DNA of 64,000 bases from Collimonas sp. OK307 (GCF_900113705.1 NZ_FOQI01000003.1:124001-188000), one strand, 5' to 3'. Counted from the stretch's first letter, positions 28,253 through 36,984 are shown. Program-made: numbers and translations. The notes: generated by a model not told the origin, from the letters alone.

Positions 28253-29371
28253 ATGAATAATTTAATTTTGATGACCGGTGCGACCGGCTTTCTAGGTGGC
28301 GCCAATGCAGTTGAAGCAATTCACCGCGGTCTTGGTAAAAATCTACTGCTGTTGGCACGTGCGGAAACCCCGGCTGCGGCGCACGCCCGGGTTGTCGAAA
28401 ATTTGCAGCTGCTGGGCGCAAGTGCGGCTGACGTTGCACAAATCGGCGTCGATCAAATCCTTTGCTCCGACTTGTCGGAACTTGATAGCGTAAGCAACGA
28501 TCCGCGCCTGGATCGGGTATCGGTAGTGATCCATTCGGCTGCCCTGGCGACTTTCTCGAAACATCCTTTGCTCGAAACAATCAATGTCGATGGCACCGTG
28601 GCGCTCGGCAAGCTGATGCATCAGCGGCCTGCCTTGAAGCGCTTCATGTACATCGGCACCGCCATGGCTTGCGGCGAAGGCGCCGGCATCAATGCCGTGG
28701 TAAAGGAACAGATCGACCTGCCGCTCGGCGACCAGCATCTGGTGCCATATACCCGCTCCAAGGCGTTGGGCGAAAAGAAGTTGCGCGACATGTATCCCGA
28801 CCTGCCGGTGATCTATGTCCGGCCGTCGATTATTGTCGGCCACACCAAGCTGGGTTGCGCGCCGTCGCAAAGTATTTTCTGGGTCTTCATGGTCTGGCAA
28901 CTGCTTGGCGCGCTGACCACTTCTCTCGATGAAAAAGTCGATGTGGTACCGGTCGACTGGTGTGCCCAGGCCATCATCGACCTGGCCCAGAAAGATACGC
29001 TGACACATAACGTATTCCATATCTCGGCCGGACTCGTCTCGAGCGTATCGTTCCGCGAAATCGACCTGGCTCTGGCTGCCGCTCGCGGTATCGAGCCGAT
29101 TGGTCCTACTTACAAGCAAATCACGCCCGATGCTATCGCCACCCTGCTGCCGCGCATGCGCGAATGCGTCCCTGAATGCAATGACCGCCTGCTGCTGCGC
29201 GCGCTCAAGCTGTATGGTGCGTTTGCCGGCTTGAATTATGTATTTGACAATGCAAACCTGCTGACCGAAGGCATTAGTCCGGCACCGCGCTTTACCGACT
29301 ACCTCCCGCTCTGCGTCGAATCGGCAAAACACATTCCGATTGCCGAGCAGATGAAATGGGATTTCAAATAA
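28253..29371 (+). CDS. Extended SDR / thioester-reductase-like NAD(P)-dependent oxidoreductase
   Basis: A 372-residue extended short-chain dehydrogenase. The nucleotide-binding motif is MTGATGFLGG (7-16), with VIHSAALATF around residue 93 and the catalytic pair Tyr166/Lys170 in PYTRSKALGEK. The layout, with a C-terminal substrate domain, resembles the male-sterility / thioester-reductase (NAD_binding_4) group, which reduces acyl thioesters, and also NDP-sugar epimerases. Divergence from fadE favours a lipid substrate, but this is inference. The ATG has only a weak upstream ribosome site. Confidence 0.82.
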   Translation: MNNLILMTGATGFLGGANAVEAIHRGLGKNLLLLARAETPAAAHARVVENLQLLGASAADVAQIGVDQILCSDLSELDSVSNDPRLDRVSVVIHSAALATFSKHPLLETINVDGTVALGKLMHQRPALKRFMYIGTAMACGEGAGINAVVKEQIDLPLGDQHLVPYTRSKALGEKKLRDMYPDLPVIYVRPSIIVGHTKLGCAPSQSIFWVFMVWQLLGALTTSLDEKVDVVPVDWCAQAIIDLAQKDTLTHNVFHISAGLVSSVSFREIDLALAAARGIEPIGPTYKQITPDAIATLLPRMRECVPECNDRLLLRALKLYGAFAGLNYVFDNANLLTEGISPAPRFTDYLPLCVESAKHIPIAEQMKWDFK

Positions 29372-29468
29372 ATTTTTTGCCATATCTCACAGTAGTTTTG
29401 CATCTATCTGTTGTCGGTTGTAGCGATTCCGTTAAAATTGCCTACTAACATCAACAGGGGAAGCAGCC

Positions 29469-30368
29469 ATGAAATGGGAAGGCAATCGGGAAAGTGACAA
29501 CGTCGAGGACGCCCGCAACGAGGGTGGCGGCGGTGGTGGTTTCGGCGGTGGTCGCTCCATCGGGCTTGGCACTATCGCCATTGCACTGGTGGCGTCCTAT
29601 TTCTTCGGCATTAGTCCGACTACCGTCATCAGCCTGCTAAGCGGTGGCCCGGTCAGCCAGCCGCAGCAGCAGTCGCAGCAAGCTCCCGGCGGAGCCCGCG
29701 GCCCCAACCACGCAGCGCCCGCACAAGATCGGCAGACCAAATTCGTGCGCACCGTGCTGGCCGATACCGAAGACGTCTGGACCCAGATTTTCCGCGCCAA
29801 TGGCAAGACTTATGCAGCGCCAACCCTGAAACTGTTTTCCGGCTCCACCCAAACTGCATGCGGCACCGGACAAACCGCTTCCGGCCCTTTTTACTGCCCC
29901 GGCGACCGCAAGGTATACATCGACCTCAGCTTTTATCAATTGATGCAGCAGCGCTTTCATGTATCCGGTGAATTTGCGCAAGCTTATGTGATCGCCCATG
30001 AAGTCGGCCATCACGTGCAAAACCTGATGGGCATCATGGACAAGGTCCACAGCGCCGAGCGCCAGATGTCGAAAGCACAGGCGAACGCCATGTCGGTGCG
30101 GCTGGAACTGCAAGCCGATTGCCTGGCCGGAGTCTGGGCCTTCCACGCCAACCAGGCGCGCAGCATCCTGGAGCAAGGCGATGTTGAAGGCGCTTTGAAC
30201 GCCGCTACCGCGATCGGTGACGATGCCCTGCAAAAACAGGAGCAAGGCTACGTCGTACCGGACTCGTTCACCCATGGCACTTCGGCGCAACGGGTACGCT
30301 GGTTCAAGCAGGGTATCAGCAGCGGCGAAGTCAAATCCTGCAATACATTTGAAGTAAAAACACTCTAA
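29469..30368 (+). CDS. ypfJ: YpfJ-type neutral zinc metallopeptidase
   Basis: A 299-residue membrane-anchored protein. An N-terminal glycine-rich cytosolic stretch (19-28) precedes one membrane helix (about 33-47), a Gln/Pro-rich linker, and a periplasmic domain with the zinc motif HEVGHH (177-182) and [11 protein letters not shown]. This is the PF04228 (putative neutral zinc metallopeptidase) layout, found in E. coli as YpfJ. The substrate is unknown. It heads a run of five closely spaced plus-strand genes. Confidence 0.92.
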   Translation: MKWEGNRESDNVEDARNEGGGGGGFGGGRSIGLGTIAIALVASYFFGISPTTVISLLSGGPVSQPQQQSQQAPGGARGPNHAAPAQDRQTKFVRTVLADTEDVWTQIFRANGKTYAAPTLKLFSGSTQTACGTGQTASGPFYCPGDRKVYIDLSFYQLMQQRFHVSGEFAQAYVIAHEVGHHVQNLMGIMDKVHSAERQMSKAQANAMSVRLELQADCLAGVWAFHANQARSILEQGDVEGALNAATAIGDDALQKQEQGYVVPDSFTHGTSAQRVRWFKQGISSGEVKSCNTFEVKTL

Positions 30369-30396
30369 TGGCGTGTTTCGTTAATCGGGAAGACCT

Positions 30397-30780
30397 ATGA
30401 CAATTGCTTATTGGTGCGTACTGATAGCTGGATTGATGCCGTTATTTACAATCGTGATCGCCAAGCGTGGCCGTCCCGACTTTGATAATGCCGAACCGCG
30501 CGCCTGGCTGGAGAAACAATCGGGCATACGGCGTCGTGCCGACTATGCGCACCGTAATCATTTCGAGGCATTCCCGTTTTTTGCCGCCGGTGTAATCATT
30601 GCGCAGCAGGTACATGCCACACAAAACATGCTGAATTTGCTGGCAATGATCTTCATCATCGCCCGCATCGTCTATACCGTTTTGTATCTGAAAGACCTCC
30701 CCAGCGCACGTTCGGCCGTGTGGGCCATTGCGTTCGCGGCGGCGATCGGCTTGTTCGTATTGGCGGGACTGACTCACTAA
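30397..30780 (+). CDS. MAPEG family membrane protein
   Basis: A 127-residue protein with four membrane helices (about 2-20, 60-75, 80-98 and 107-125). It has the MAPEG-type RADYAHRNHFEAFPFFAAGV motif following helix 1. MAPEG proteins act in eicosanoid/glutathione metabolism in eukaryotes; the bacterial members are mostly uncharacterised. It lies 28 bases after the ypfJ-like stop, so it is probably in the same operon. Confidence 0.88.
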   Translation: MTIAYWCVLIAGLMPLFTIVIAKRGRPDFDNAEPRAWLEKQSGIRRRADYAHRNHFEAFPFFAAGVIIAQQVHATQNMLNLLAMIFIIARIVYTVLYLKDLPSARSAVWAIAFAAAIGLFVLAGLTH

Positions 30781-30796
30781 AGCATATAGTTACAAC

Positions 30797-31084
30797 ATGC
30801 CGCATCAAGACACCATTCAACTACTGCGCGACGCGGTAACCGCATTGCAGAATAACGGCAGCAGTGCAACCGCACTATGCCAGACCTGGCGCGCGCAGGC
30901 TGCACTACTTTCGTCTTTACCTCCCCGCTTTGCGGAAGTGGCAGAAAATTTCCTCGGACGGCTGGAAGCCGGCAGCCTGTTCACTGAAGAGAGCTGCTCG
31001 TTCAGCCAGCAGGATCTGCTGGCCCAGCTGCACGTCTGGCTGGACCAGGCGCAACTGGCGCTGAGCCGCACAGCTAACACCTGA
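30797..31084 (+). CDS. Small helical protein of unknown function
   Basis: A 95-residue soluble, mostly helical protein without a recognisable domain. It lies 16 bases after the MAPEG gene and 26 bases before the S4-domain gene, so its reality rests on operon position and a consistent coding frame. No signal peptide or metal motif is visible. Confidence 0.65.
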   Translation: MPHQDTIQLLRDAVTALQNNGSSATALCQTWRAQAALLSSLPPRFAEVAENFLGRLEAGSLFTEESCSFSQQDLLAQLHVWLDQAQLALSRTANT

Positions 31085-31110
31085 ACACTTATTTATCTCA
31101 TCGGAATACT

Positions 31111-31341
31111 ATGCAACAACTGGAATTACGCCTCAACAGCGATTACGTCGAACTCAATCAACTGCTCAAGCTGACTGGCGTATGCGACAGCGGCGGCGCC
31201 GGCAAGGCGCTGGTTGCCAGTGGCGTGGTAGCGGTCGACGGCAAAATCGAATTGCGCAAGACTTGCAAGATTCAAGCGGGTCAAAAAGTGACCATTGGCG
31301 ACCTTCTTATCTATGTGCTGCCTCGGCGCAACGCAGGCTGA
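31111..31341 (+). CDS. ybcJ: YbcJ-like S4-domain RNA-binding protein
   Basis: A 76-residue single S4 domain: YVELNQLLKLTGVCDSGGAG, then ASGVVAVDGKIELRKTCKIQ and the AGQKVTIGD turn. These match the YbcJ family, which has an S4 RNA-binding fold with a conserved basic surface. It probably binds structured RNA, perhaps ribosomal. It lies between the helical protein and the DUF924 gene in the same operon. Confidence 0.88.
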   Translation: MQQLELRLNSDYVELNQLLKLTGVCDSGGAGKALVASGVVAVDGKIELRKTCKIQAGQKVTIGDLLIYVLPRRNAG

Positions 31342-31371
31342 TCGTTAGCCGGCGCCAGGCAGACACAAAAG

Positions 31372-31971
31372 ATGGAAAATATTCTGGCGATCACAGAATT
31401 CTGGTTCGGCGACGATCCGGACGACGTCGCTACCGCCAGACAGCAAGGCAAGCTCTGGTGGAGTAAAAATCCTGATCTCGATTTGCGCATCAGGCAGCGG
31501 TTTGAAACAACCTTGCTTGCCGCTGAGAAAAACCAGTTGCCGGATTGGGAAAACACACCTCAAGGCGTGATGGCCCTGGTTCTGCTGACTGATCAGTTTC
31601 CGCGCAATATGTACCGCAAAACGCCACGTTCATTTGCATTCGATACGCTGGCGCGCCGTTTTTGCCGTAGCGGCCTGCAGCCGGATTTCTATGCCGCATT
31701 GCGCCCGATCGAACGGACCTTCCTGCACTTGCCGCTGACGCATTCAGAATTGCTGCCAGACCAGGAGCAGGCGGTGGCGCTGTGCGCTGCACTGGTCGAA
31801 CAAGTTGCGCCAAGCCAGAAGGAGTGTTTTTCGGGCTACCTCTCATTCGCCATCCGGCACCGCGACATCATCGCTCGCTTCGGCCGCTTTCCGCATCGCA
31901 ACCATATTCTGCAACGCCAGTCGACACCTGAAGAGCTGGACTTCCTGCAGCAGCCCGGCTCGTCTTTTTAG
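31372..31971 (+). CDS. DUF924 family protein
   Basis: A 199-residue soluble helical protein matching DUF924: ITEFWFGDDPDD at the start, GVMALVLLTDQFPRNMYRKT in the middle and RHRDIIARFGRFPHRNHIL near the end. The fold is TPR-like and the function is unknown. It is the last gene of the five-gene operon and converges with the metallo-hydrolase gene (18 bases between stops). Confidence 0.92.
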   Translation: MENILAITEFWFGDDPDDVATARQQGKLWWSKNPDLDLRIRQRFETTLLAAEKNQLPDWENTPQGVMALVLLTDQFPRNMYRKTPRSFAFDTLARRFCRSGLQPDFYAALRPIERTFLHLPLTHSELLPDQEQAVALCAALVEQVAPSQKECFSGYLSFAIRHRDIIARFGRFPHRNHILQRQSTPEELDFLQQPGSSF

Positions 31972-31989
31972 GCGTTCCTTTGAGCGGCT

Positions 31990-32859
31990 TTACAAGACAA
32001 CATTCAGCGGGATCTTCAGATAGCTCACACCGTTCTCTTCTGCTGCGGGCAATACGCCGGCACAGATATTGAGCTGGATCGAAGGTAGCATCAAAGTTGG
32101 CAAACCCAGCGTGGCATCGCGCCGGTTACGCATGGCGATGAATTCATTCTCGCTGATACCGTCCCGCACGTGGATGTTTTTTGCGCGTTGCTCGGCAACT
32201 GTCGCCTCGCAGGCGGGAGCCCGGCCATCGGGCGGATAATCGTGGCACACGAACAACCGGGTCGACTGCGGCAGACTCAACAACCTGCTCACCGACCGAT
32301 ACAGGCTGCTGGCGCTGCCACCGGGAAAATCGCAGCGCGCTGAACCCAGGTCCGGCATGAACAGCGTATCGCCGACAAACACCACATCCTGCTCCACCAG
32401 ATAAGCCATGTCGGCCGGCGTATGCCCCGGAACATGCAACGCTTGCGCTCGCAGGCTGCCGATGTGGAAAACCTCGTCAGGCGCGAACAAATAATCGAAC
32501 TGGGTACCATCCAGCAAAAAATCCGATTGCAGGTTGAAGATTTTTTTGAATACGCCCTGAACCACACTGATCTGATTGCCAATGGCGATTGCGCCGCCCA
32601 GATGCTGGCGCAGGTAAGGTGCAGCCGAAATGTGATCGGCGTGGGCGTGGGTTTCCAACAACCATTGCACCTTCAAGTCCTTGCTGCGCACGAACTCAAT
32701 CACGCGATCAGCCGACGTGGTGGAAGTGTGGCCGGCAATCGGATCGTAACCAAGCACCGAATCAATCACCGCGCACTCGCTACCCGCCGCGGTATACACC
32801 ACATAGGTAAACGTGGAGGTATCTTGATCGAAAATGACTTCTATTTGTGGGCTTGCCAT
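31990..32859 (-). CDS. ETHE1/Blh-type MBL-fold metallo-hydrolase
   Basis: A 289-residue metallo-beta-lactamase fold protein. The metal motif HAHADH lies at residues 71-76. Further ligands sit in HVPGHTPADM, GDTLFMPDLGSARCDFPGG and FVCHDYPPDGR. The LGSARCDFPGGSASSLY segment is typical of the ETHE1 persulfide dioxygenase / Blh group, which oxidises glutathione persulfide in sulfide detoxification. Neither a rhodanese nor a sulfide:quinone reductase gene is adjacent. I start at the ATG at 32859 (AGGATG upstream) rather than a TTG seven codons earlier. Confidence 0.88.
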   Translation of the reverse strand: MASPQIEVIFDQDTSTFTYVVYTAAGSECAVIDSVLGYDPIAGHTSTTSADRVIEFVRSKDLKVQWLLETHAHADHISAAPYLRQHLGGAIAIGNQISVVQGVFKKIFNLQSDFLLDGTQFDYLFAPDEVFHIGSLRAQALHVPGHTPADMAYLVEQDVVFVGDTLFMPDLGSARCDFPGGSASSLYRSVSRLLSLPQSTRLFVCHDYPPDGRAPACEATVAEQRAKNIHVRDGISENEFIAMRNRRDATLGLPTLMLPSIQLNICAGVLPAAEENGVSYLKIPLNVVL

Positions 32860-32907
32860 TTGACCGCATCCTGAATTCAACTACAAATGACTATATATGA
32901 ATAGGCA

Positions 32908-35187
32908 TCAAGTACGCAATGCGCGCACCAGTCTTAATCCGTTAAACACCACCAGCAAGCTCGCGCCCATGTCGGCGAACACCGCCATCCACAGCGTCGC
33001 TTCGCCAGTCAGGGCCAGGACCAGGAAGATCGCTTTGATGCCCAGCGCCAAGGCGATATTTTGCATCAGCACCGTGTGTGTCTTTTTACTTAAACGAATG
33101 AAATCTGTGATCTTGCGCAGGTCATCATCCATCAACGCGACATCGGCCGTTTCCAGCGCAGTATCGCTACCCGCCGCCGCCATCGCAAATCCGATATTGG
33201 CCTGCGCCAACGCCGGCGCATCGTTGATGCCGTCACCCACCATGCCGACGTAGCCAAAGCGCTGGCGCAATTCATTGACGGCATCGCGCTTGTCTTGCGG
33301 CAACTGATCGCCACGGGCGTCGCTGATGCCAACCTGGGCGGCGATGGCTTGCGCAGTATGCGTATTGTCGCCGGTCAGCATGACAACTTCGACACCGATC
33401 GCATGCAACCTGGCTACCGCTTCCGCAGCAGTATCGCGCACCGTATCGGCGACCGCCAGAATCAACAACGGCTGCGTGGCTGAGCACAGCACCACCGTGG
33501 TCTTCCCTTCGCTCTCCAGCGCCGACAAGCGTGCTTCCAGCGCAGGATTGCAAATATTCATTTCATGCACCAACCGATGGTTACCCAGATAAAATTGCCG
33601 GCCATCGATCTCGCCCTGCACGCCACGACCGGTCAACGCTTCGAAAGCACCGACTTCGAACAAATTTTCTGCATCACCCGATATTTGCCAATGCGCAACG
33701 ACCGCGCCCGATACCGGATGATCGGAACGGCTGGCCAGACTTGCCGCCTGACGCCGCAATTGCAATAACCCGCGGTCATCTGCATCAGCTGGCGGCTGCA
33801 CCAGCTGTATATCGGTGACACGCGGCTTGCCTTGGGTCAGCGTGCCGGTTTTGTCCAATGCCAGTGCCTTGATCTTGCGCCCCATCTCCAGGTAGACGCC
33901 GCCCTTTATCAACACCCCGTTCCTGGCCGCGGCCGCAAGCCCGCTAACCACCGTCACCGGCGTAGAAATCACCAGCGCGCAAGGACAGGCGATCACCAGC
34001 AGCACCAGCGCCTTGTACAGCCACGAATAAAAGCCCAGCCCCATCAGCAATGGCGGCAAAGTGGCGACCAGTATCGCGGCCAACACCACCACCGGTATGT
34101 AATAGCGCGCAAACTGATCGACAAAACGCTGTGTCGGTGCGCGCTCGCCTTGCGCTTGCTGCACGCTCTTGATGATGCGCGCCAGGGTCGAATTGGCTTG
34201 CAGCGCAGTCACCCTATAGATAAAGGAGCCGCGCTCATTGATCGTGCCGGCGAACACTTGATCGCCGGCCTGCTTCTCTACCGGCATGCTCTCGCCGGTA
34301 ATGGCCGCCTGGTTGATGGTGGTTTGGCCTTCTGTCACTAGCCCGTCCAGCGGCACGCGCGCGCCCGGCTTGACCCGGATCAACGCAGCCAGCGCCACCT
34401 CGCCGGTGGCGACTTCTCGCCACGCGCCATCGGCATCTTGCACAGTCGCCAGATCCGGCGCCATCGCCATCAACCCTTTAATCGCGTTGCGGGCGCGGTC
34501 GAGCGACAATGCTTCTATCATTTCCGCCAGCGCAAACAGGAAGATCACGACTGCAGCCTCCGGCCATTGGCCGATGACGGCAGCACCGATCACCGCCAGC
34601 GACATCAGGAAATTCATGTTGAGAGAGAAATTCCGCAGCGCTATCCAGCCCTTTTTCAAGGTATCCAGGCCACCGCTCAAGATCGCAACCAGCGCCAGGC
34701 TGATCACCAGCCATGAATTGTCCTGGCCACCGGTCCAAACCACTACCTCGGCGCCGACCGCAGTGAGGCCAGAGATTGCCATCAGCAACCATTTTTTACG
34801 GGATATCTTGAAAGCGCCATCGCCCATGCCTTGGGTCAGATCGACCGCGCCGGTCAGCGTGTCCGATTTGAGCGCCGGCTCCATGTCCAGTGCTTTCAAG
34901 GTAGCGACAATAGCGGCCACCGAGGGCAAACGATGCTGGACCGTCAGCTCGCGCTGGATCAGATTGAATTGCATGGCGTCGATGCCGGCCATGCCCCGGA
35001 GCTTGTCCCTGATCAGTTTCTCTTCAGTCGGACAATCCATTTTCTGGATCAGGAACACGGCCTGCTCGGCGCCGGCGGCCAATGGCGCGCGACTGACGGC
35101 CGGCGTGCCCGCATGAGCATGAGCATGCTCATGCTGGTGATCGTGCTTATGCTGATGATCGTGGTGGTCGTGTTCGCAACGGCCCAT
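32908..35187 (-). CDS. cadA: Zn/Cd/Pb-translocating P-type ATPase
   Basis: A 759-residue P1B-type ATPase exporting soft divalent metals. The N-terminus is a His/Asp-rich metal-binding stretch (residues ~4-28), followed by a heavy-metal domain with IQKMDCPTEEKLIR, whose DCPTEE replaces the usual CxxC. The membrane motif CPC lies in VIACPCALVIST. The phosphorylation site is DKTGTLTQGK, and the hinge has GDGINDAPALAQ. A C-terminal membrane pair ends the protein. The ATG at 35187 has AAGGAGA upstream. The divergent cadR gene and an overlapping MerR-type promoter indicate metal-induced expression. Confidence 0.95.
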   Translation of the reverse strand: MGRCEHDHHDHQHKHDHQHEHAHAHAGTPAVSRAPLAAGAEQAVFLIQKMDCPTEEKLIRDKLRGMAGIDAMQFNLIQRELTVQHRLPSVAAIVATLKALDMEPALKSDTLTGAVDLTQGMGDGAFKISRKKWLLMAISGLTAVGAEVVVWTGGQDNSWLVISLALVAILSGGLDTLKKGWIALRNFSLNMNFLMSLAVIGAAVIGQWPEAAVVIFLFALAEMIEALSLDRARNAIKGLMAMAPDLATVQDADGAWREVATGEVALAALIRVKPGARVPLDGLVTEGQTTINQAAITGESMPVEKQAGDQVFAGTINERGSFIYRVTALQANSTLARIIKSVQQAQGERAPTQRFVDQFARYYIPVVVLAAILVATLPPLLMGLGFYSWLYKALVLLVIACPCALVISTPVTVVSGLAAAARNGVLIKGGVYLEMGRKIKALALDKTGTLTQGKPRVTDIQLVQPPADADDRGLLQLRRQAASLASRSDHPVSGAVVAHWQISGDAENLFEVGAFEALTGRGVQGEIDGRQFYLGNHRLVHEMNICNPALEARLSALESEGKTTVVLCSATQPLLILAVADTVRDTAAEAVARLHAIGVEVVMLTGDNTHTAQAIAAQVGISDARGDQLPQDKRDAVNELRQRFGYVGMVGDGINDAPALAQANIGFAMAAAGSDTALETADVALMDDDLRKITDFIRLSKKTHTVLMQNIALALGIKAIFLVLALTGEATLWMAVFADMGASLLVVFNGLRLVRALRT

Positions 35188-35261
35188 GGTGTGGTTCTCC
35201 TTGACTCGGGTCTTATTCAAAAACGCAATGAATCAATTAATTACCAACAATTGATTACTCC

Positions 35262-35298
35262 TTGCACATTTAAAACCCTGTAGCTACTATAAGGTCAA
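35262..35298. promoter_or_regulatory. MerR-type cadA/cadR operator-promoter
   Basis: The dyad ACCCTGTAG-CTA-CTATAAGGT (35275-35295) has arms that match at 7 of 9 positions and fits CadR/ZntR-type operators. Leftward, toward cadA, TTGACC (93-98) and a TTAAAT/TAAATG -10 are 19-20 bases apart. Rightward, toward cadR, TTGCAC (62-67) and TATAAG (88-93) are 20 bases apart. The long spacers are the hallmark of MerR-activated promoters. Confidence 0.75.
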
Positions 35299-35330
35299 GC
35301 ATTTAGTTTGAAGTAACAGGAAAAACAACC

Positions 35331-35786
35331 ATGAGCACAACTTCACTCAAAATCGGCGAGCTGGCCAGTCACGCCGGCTGCCCGGTCGAAACCATCCGCT
35401 ATTACGAACGCGAAGGCTTGCTGCCGCTGGCGGCGCGCTCCCAAAGCAATTACCGGCTATACGGGCAAGCGCATATCGAACGCCTGCAATTCATCCGCCA
35501 TTGCCGCTCACTGGACATGACCTTGGATGAAGTACGCAAGCTGCTGCAGTTTCGCGACTTGCCGGAAGATAACTGTGCCGAAGTAAATACCTTGCTGGAC
35601 CACCATATCGAGCATGTCGCCGACCGCATCAGCGAATTGAAAGCGTTGCAAACGCAACTGAAGCAATTGCGCAAGCAATGCCAGAAATCCCAGGCTGCCA
35701 AGGATTGCGGCATCCTGCAAGGCCTGGCCAGCATGGAAGACGAAGCGCCGGCCAACCTGGGCAGTCATGGCGGCGGCGTTCACTAG
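35331..35786 (+). CDS. cadR: CadR-type MerR family metal-responsive regulator
   Basis: A 151-residue MerR regulator. The winged helix starts LKIGELASHAGCPVETIRYY (residues 6-25), followed by the dimerisation helix (about 85-118). Metal-binding cysteines lie in DNCAEVN (start of the long helix) and in RKQCQKSQAAKDCGIL, the pattern of Cd/Pb/Zn sensors. The tail SHGGGVH has two histidines. It should activate cadA by untwisting the long-spacer promoter. Its TAG stop falls inside the CTAG that borders the adjacent MITE-like element, so the extreme C-terminus may have been set by that insertion or be native. Confidence 0.93.
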   Translation: MSTTSLKIGELASHAGCPVETIRYYEREGLLPLAARSQSNYRLYGQAHIERLQFIRHCRSLDMTLDEVRKLLQFRDLPEDNCAEVNTLLDHHIEHVADRISELKALQTQLKQLRKQCQKSQAAKDCGILQGLASMEDEAPANLGSHGGGVH

Positions 35787-35857
35787 GGTCTGTTAACATT
35801 TGATTTGGGAGTGCGAACGCGCGGCAGGCGTTACAGGCCTAGGCGCGACGACGCGAC

Positions 35858-35870
35858 GTAGCGGTGCTAC
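35858..35870. repeat. Short hairpin inside the MITE-like element
   Basis: GTAGC-GGT-GCTAC is a perfect 5-bp stem with a 3-base loop within the first large hairpin of the element. Confidence 0.55.
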
Positions 35871-35960
35871 GGCAAGGAGAAGTAACGACGGCATGTGACG
35901 CCTGCAGCCGTTCCCGGAGGGTTCAAACCAAAACGTGCGCTGGCCGCGTTGCATGGTTTA

Positions 35961-35978
35961 CAGGGGCCTCGGCCCCTG
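35961..35978. repeat. GC-rich hairpin inside the MITE-like element
   Basis: CAGGGGCC-TC-GGCCCCTG, an 8-bp perfect stem with a 2-base loop, sits near the centre of the second large inverted repeat (35921-36018). Confidence 0.65.
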
Positions 35979-36077
35979 CTACACCACGCGCCTTGCCAGC
36001 ACACGTTTTGGTTTGAACGCATCTCCCAAATCAATTGTTAACAGACCCTAGGGCCTTGCACCCCTCTGACACTCACG

Positions 36078-36959
36078 ATGAATATACACTCAGACGATCT
36101 CCGGATTTTTATCGCCGTGGTTGACAACGGCACACTCAGCGCCGCCGCCGAGCAGTTGGGCCAGACCACATCCGGCTTGAGCCGCGCATTGTCGCGGCTG
36201 GAACAGAAGCTGGCCACCACGCTCCTGACCCGCACCACGCGCCGCATGGAGTTGACCGAAGAGGGCCATCTTTTTCTGGAAAAGGCACGCACGATCATTG
36301 CGGCGATGGAGGAAGCGGAAGAAGCCATCCAGGTGCGCCATCAAAGGCCATCGGGACGTCTGCGGGTAGACGCCTCGCCGCCTTTCATGCTGCACTGCAT
36401 AGTGCCGCATATAGCCGAATTTCGCAGTAACTATCCAGACATTACGCTTGAGTTGACCAGCAACGACCAGAATATCGATTTGCTGCAGCAACGCACCGAC
36501 ATCGCCATCCGCCACGGTGCGTTGCAAGATTCGATGCTGCATGCGCGCCGGCTGGGAGCAAGCCAGCTGCACATCGTCGCCAGCCCCGATTACCTGCGCG
36601 CGCATGGCACGCCAGCCAGCGCGGAAGAGTTGAAGCAACATCAGCTGATTGGTTTCACGCAGCCGGAATCGCTCAACAACTGGCCGTTGCGACAACAACA
36701 GGAAGAGCAGCTGCCGATCACTCCGACGCTATCGGCATCCGGCGGCGAAACCATACGTCAGCTGGCGCTGCATGGGCTTGGGATTGCCTGCCTGTCGGCT
36801 TTCATGGTGCGCGAGGATATTGCCCGGGGGACGCTGGTCGATATCCTGGCAGAGCATAACAATGGTTACCGGCAACAGATCCATGCGGTGTATTACAGGA
36901 ATACCCAGCTGGCCCGGCGCATCACCTGCTTTCTGGATTTCCTGCAATTAAAGCTTTAA
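36078..36959 (+). CDS. LysR family regulator (AaeR/DsdC-like group)
   Basis: A 293-residue LysR regulator. The winged helix carries DLRIFIAVVDNGTLSAAAEQ and TTSGLSRALSRLEQKLATTL (residues ~6-50). The effector domain spans about 90-290. It lies immediately right of the MITE-like element, 26 bases after its right end, so its promoter either lies within the element or has been displaced by it. It converges with the aldo/keto reductase gene. Its target is not obvious. Confidence 0.92.
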   Translation: MNIHSDDLRIFIAVVDNGTLSAAAEQLGQTTSGLSRALSRLEQKLATTLLTRTTRRMELTEEGHLFLEKARTIIAAMEEAEEAIQVRHQRPSGRLRVDASPPFMLHCIVPHIAEFRSNYPDITLELTSNDQNIDLLQQRTDIAIRHGALQDSMLHARRLGASQLHIVASPDYLRAHGTPASAEELKQHQLIGFTQPESLNNWPLRQQQEEQLPITPTLSASGGETIRQLALHGLGIACLSAFMVREDIARGTLVDILAEHNNGYRQQIHAVYYRNTQLARRITCFLDFLQLKL

Positions 36960-36984
36960 AGCCCGAGTTTCACAGAAATAAAAC

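Larger units (their letters stand above)
35783..36051. mobile_element. MITE-like element with 29-bp terminal inverted repeats
   Basis: A 269-base element with no coding potential. Its ends, 35783-35811 and 36023-36051, are inverted copies matching at 28 of 29 positions (CTAGGGTCTGTTAACA then T/A then TTGATTTGGGAG). Inside are two long hairpins: 35824-35838 with 35891-35905 (13/15) and 35921-35944 with 35995-36018 (23/24). The second encloses CAGGGGCC/GGCCCCTG (35961-35978). CTAG at both outer edges could be a 4-bp target duplication of the type made by IS5-family elements. It lies exactly between the cadR stop and the LysR gene, and resembles a non-autonomous transposon derivative. Confidence 0.75.

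Noticed and set aside
28343-29383. 346-codon open frame on the minus strand
   Set aside because: Antisense to the SDR gene, whose Rossmann motif and catalytic Tyr/Lys pair are clear.
35116-35135. Perfect 20-bp palindrome AGCATGAGCA/TGCTCATGCT
   Set aside because: It lies in the His/Ala codon-repeat region of cadA (alternating CAT/GCT-type codons), so it is a by-product of the coding repeat.
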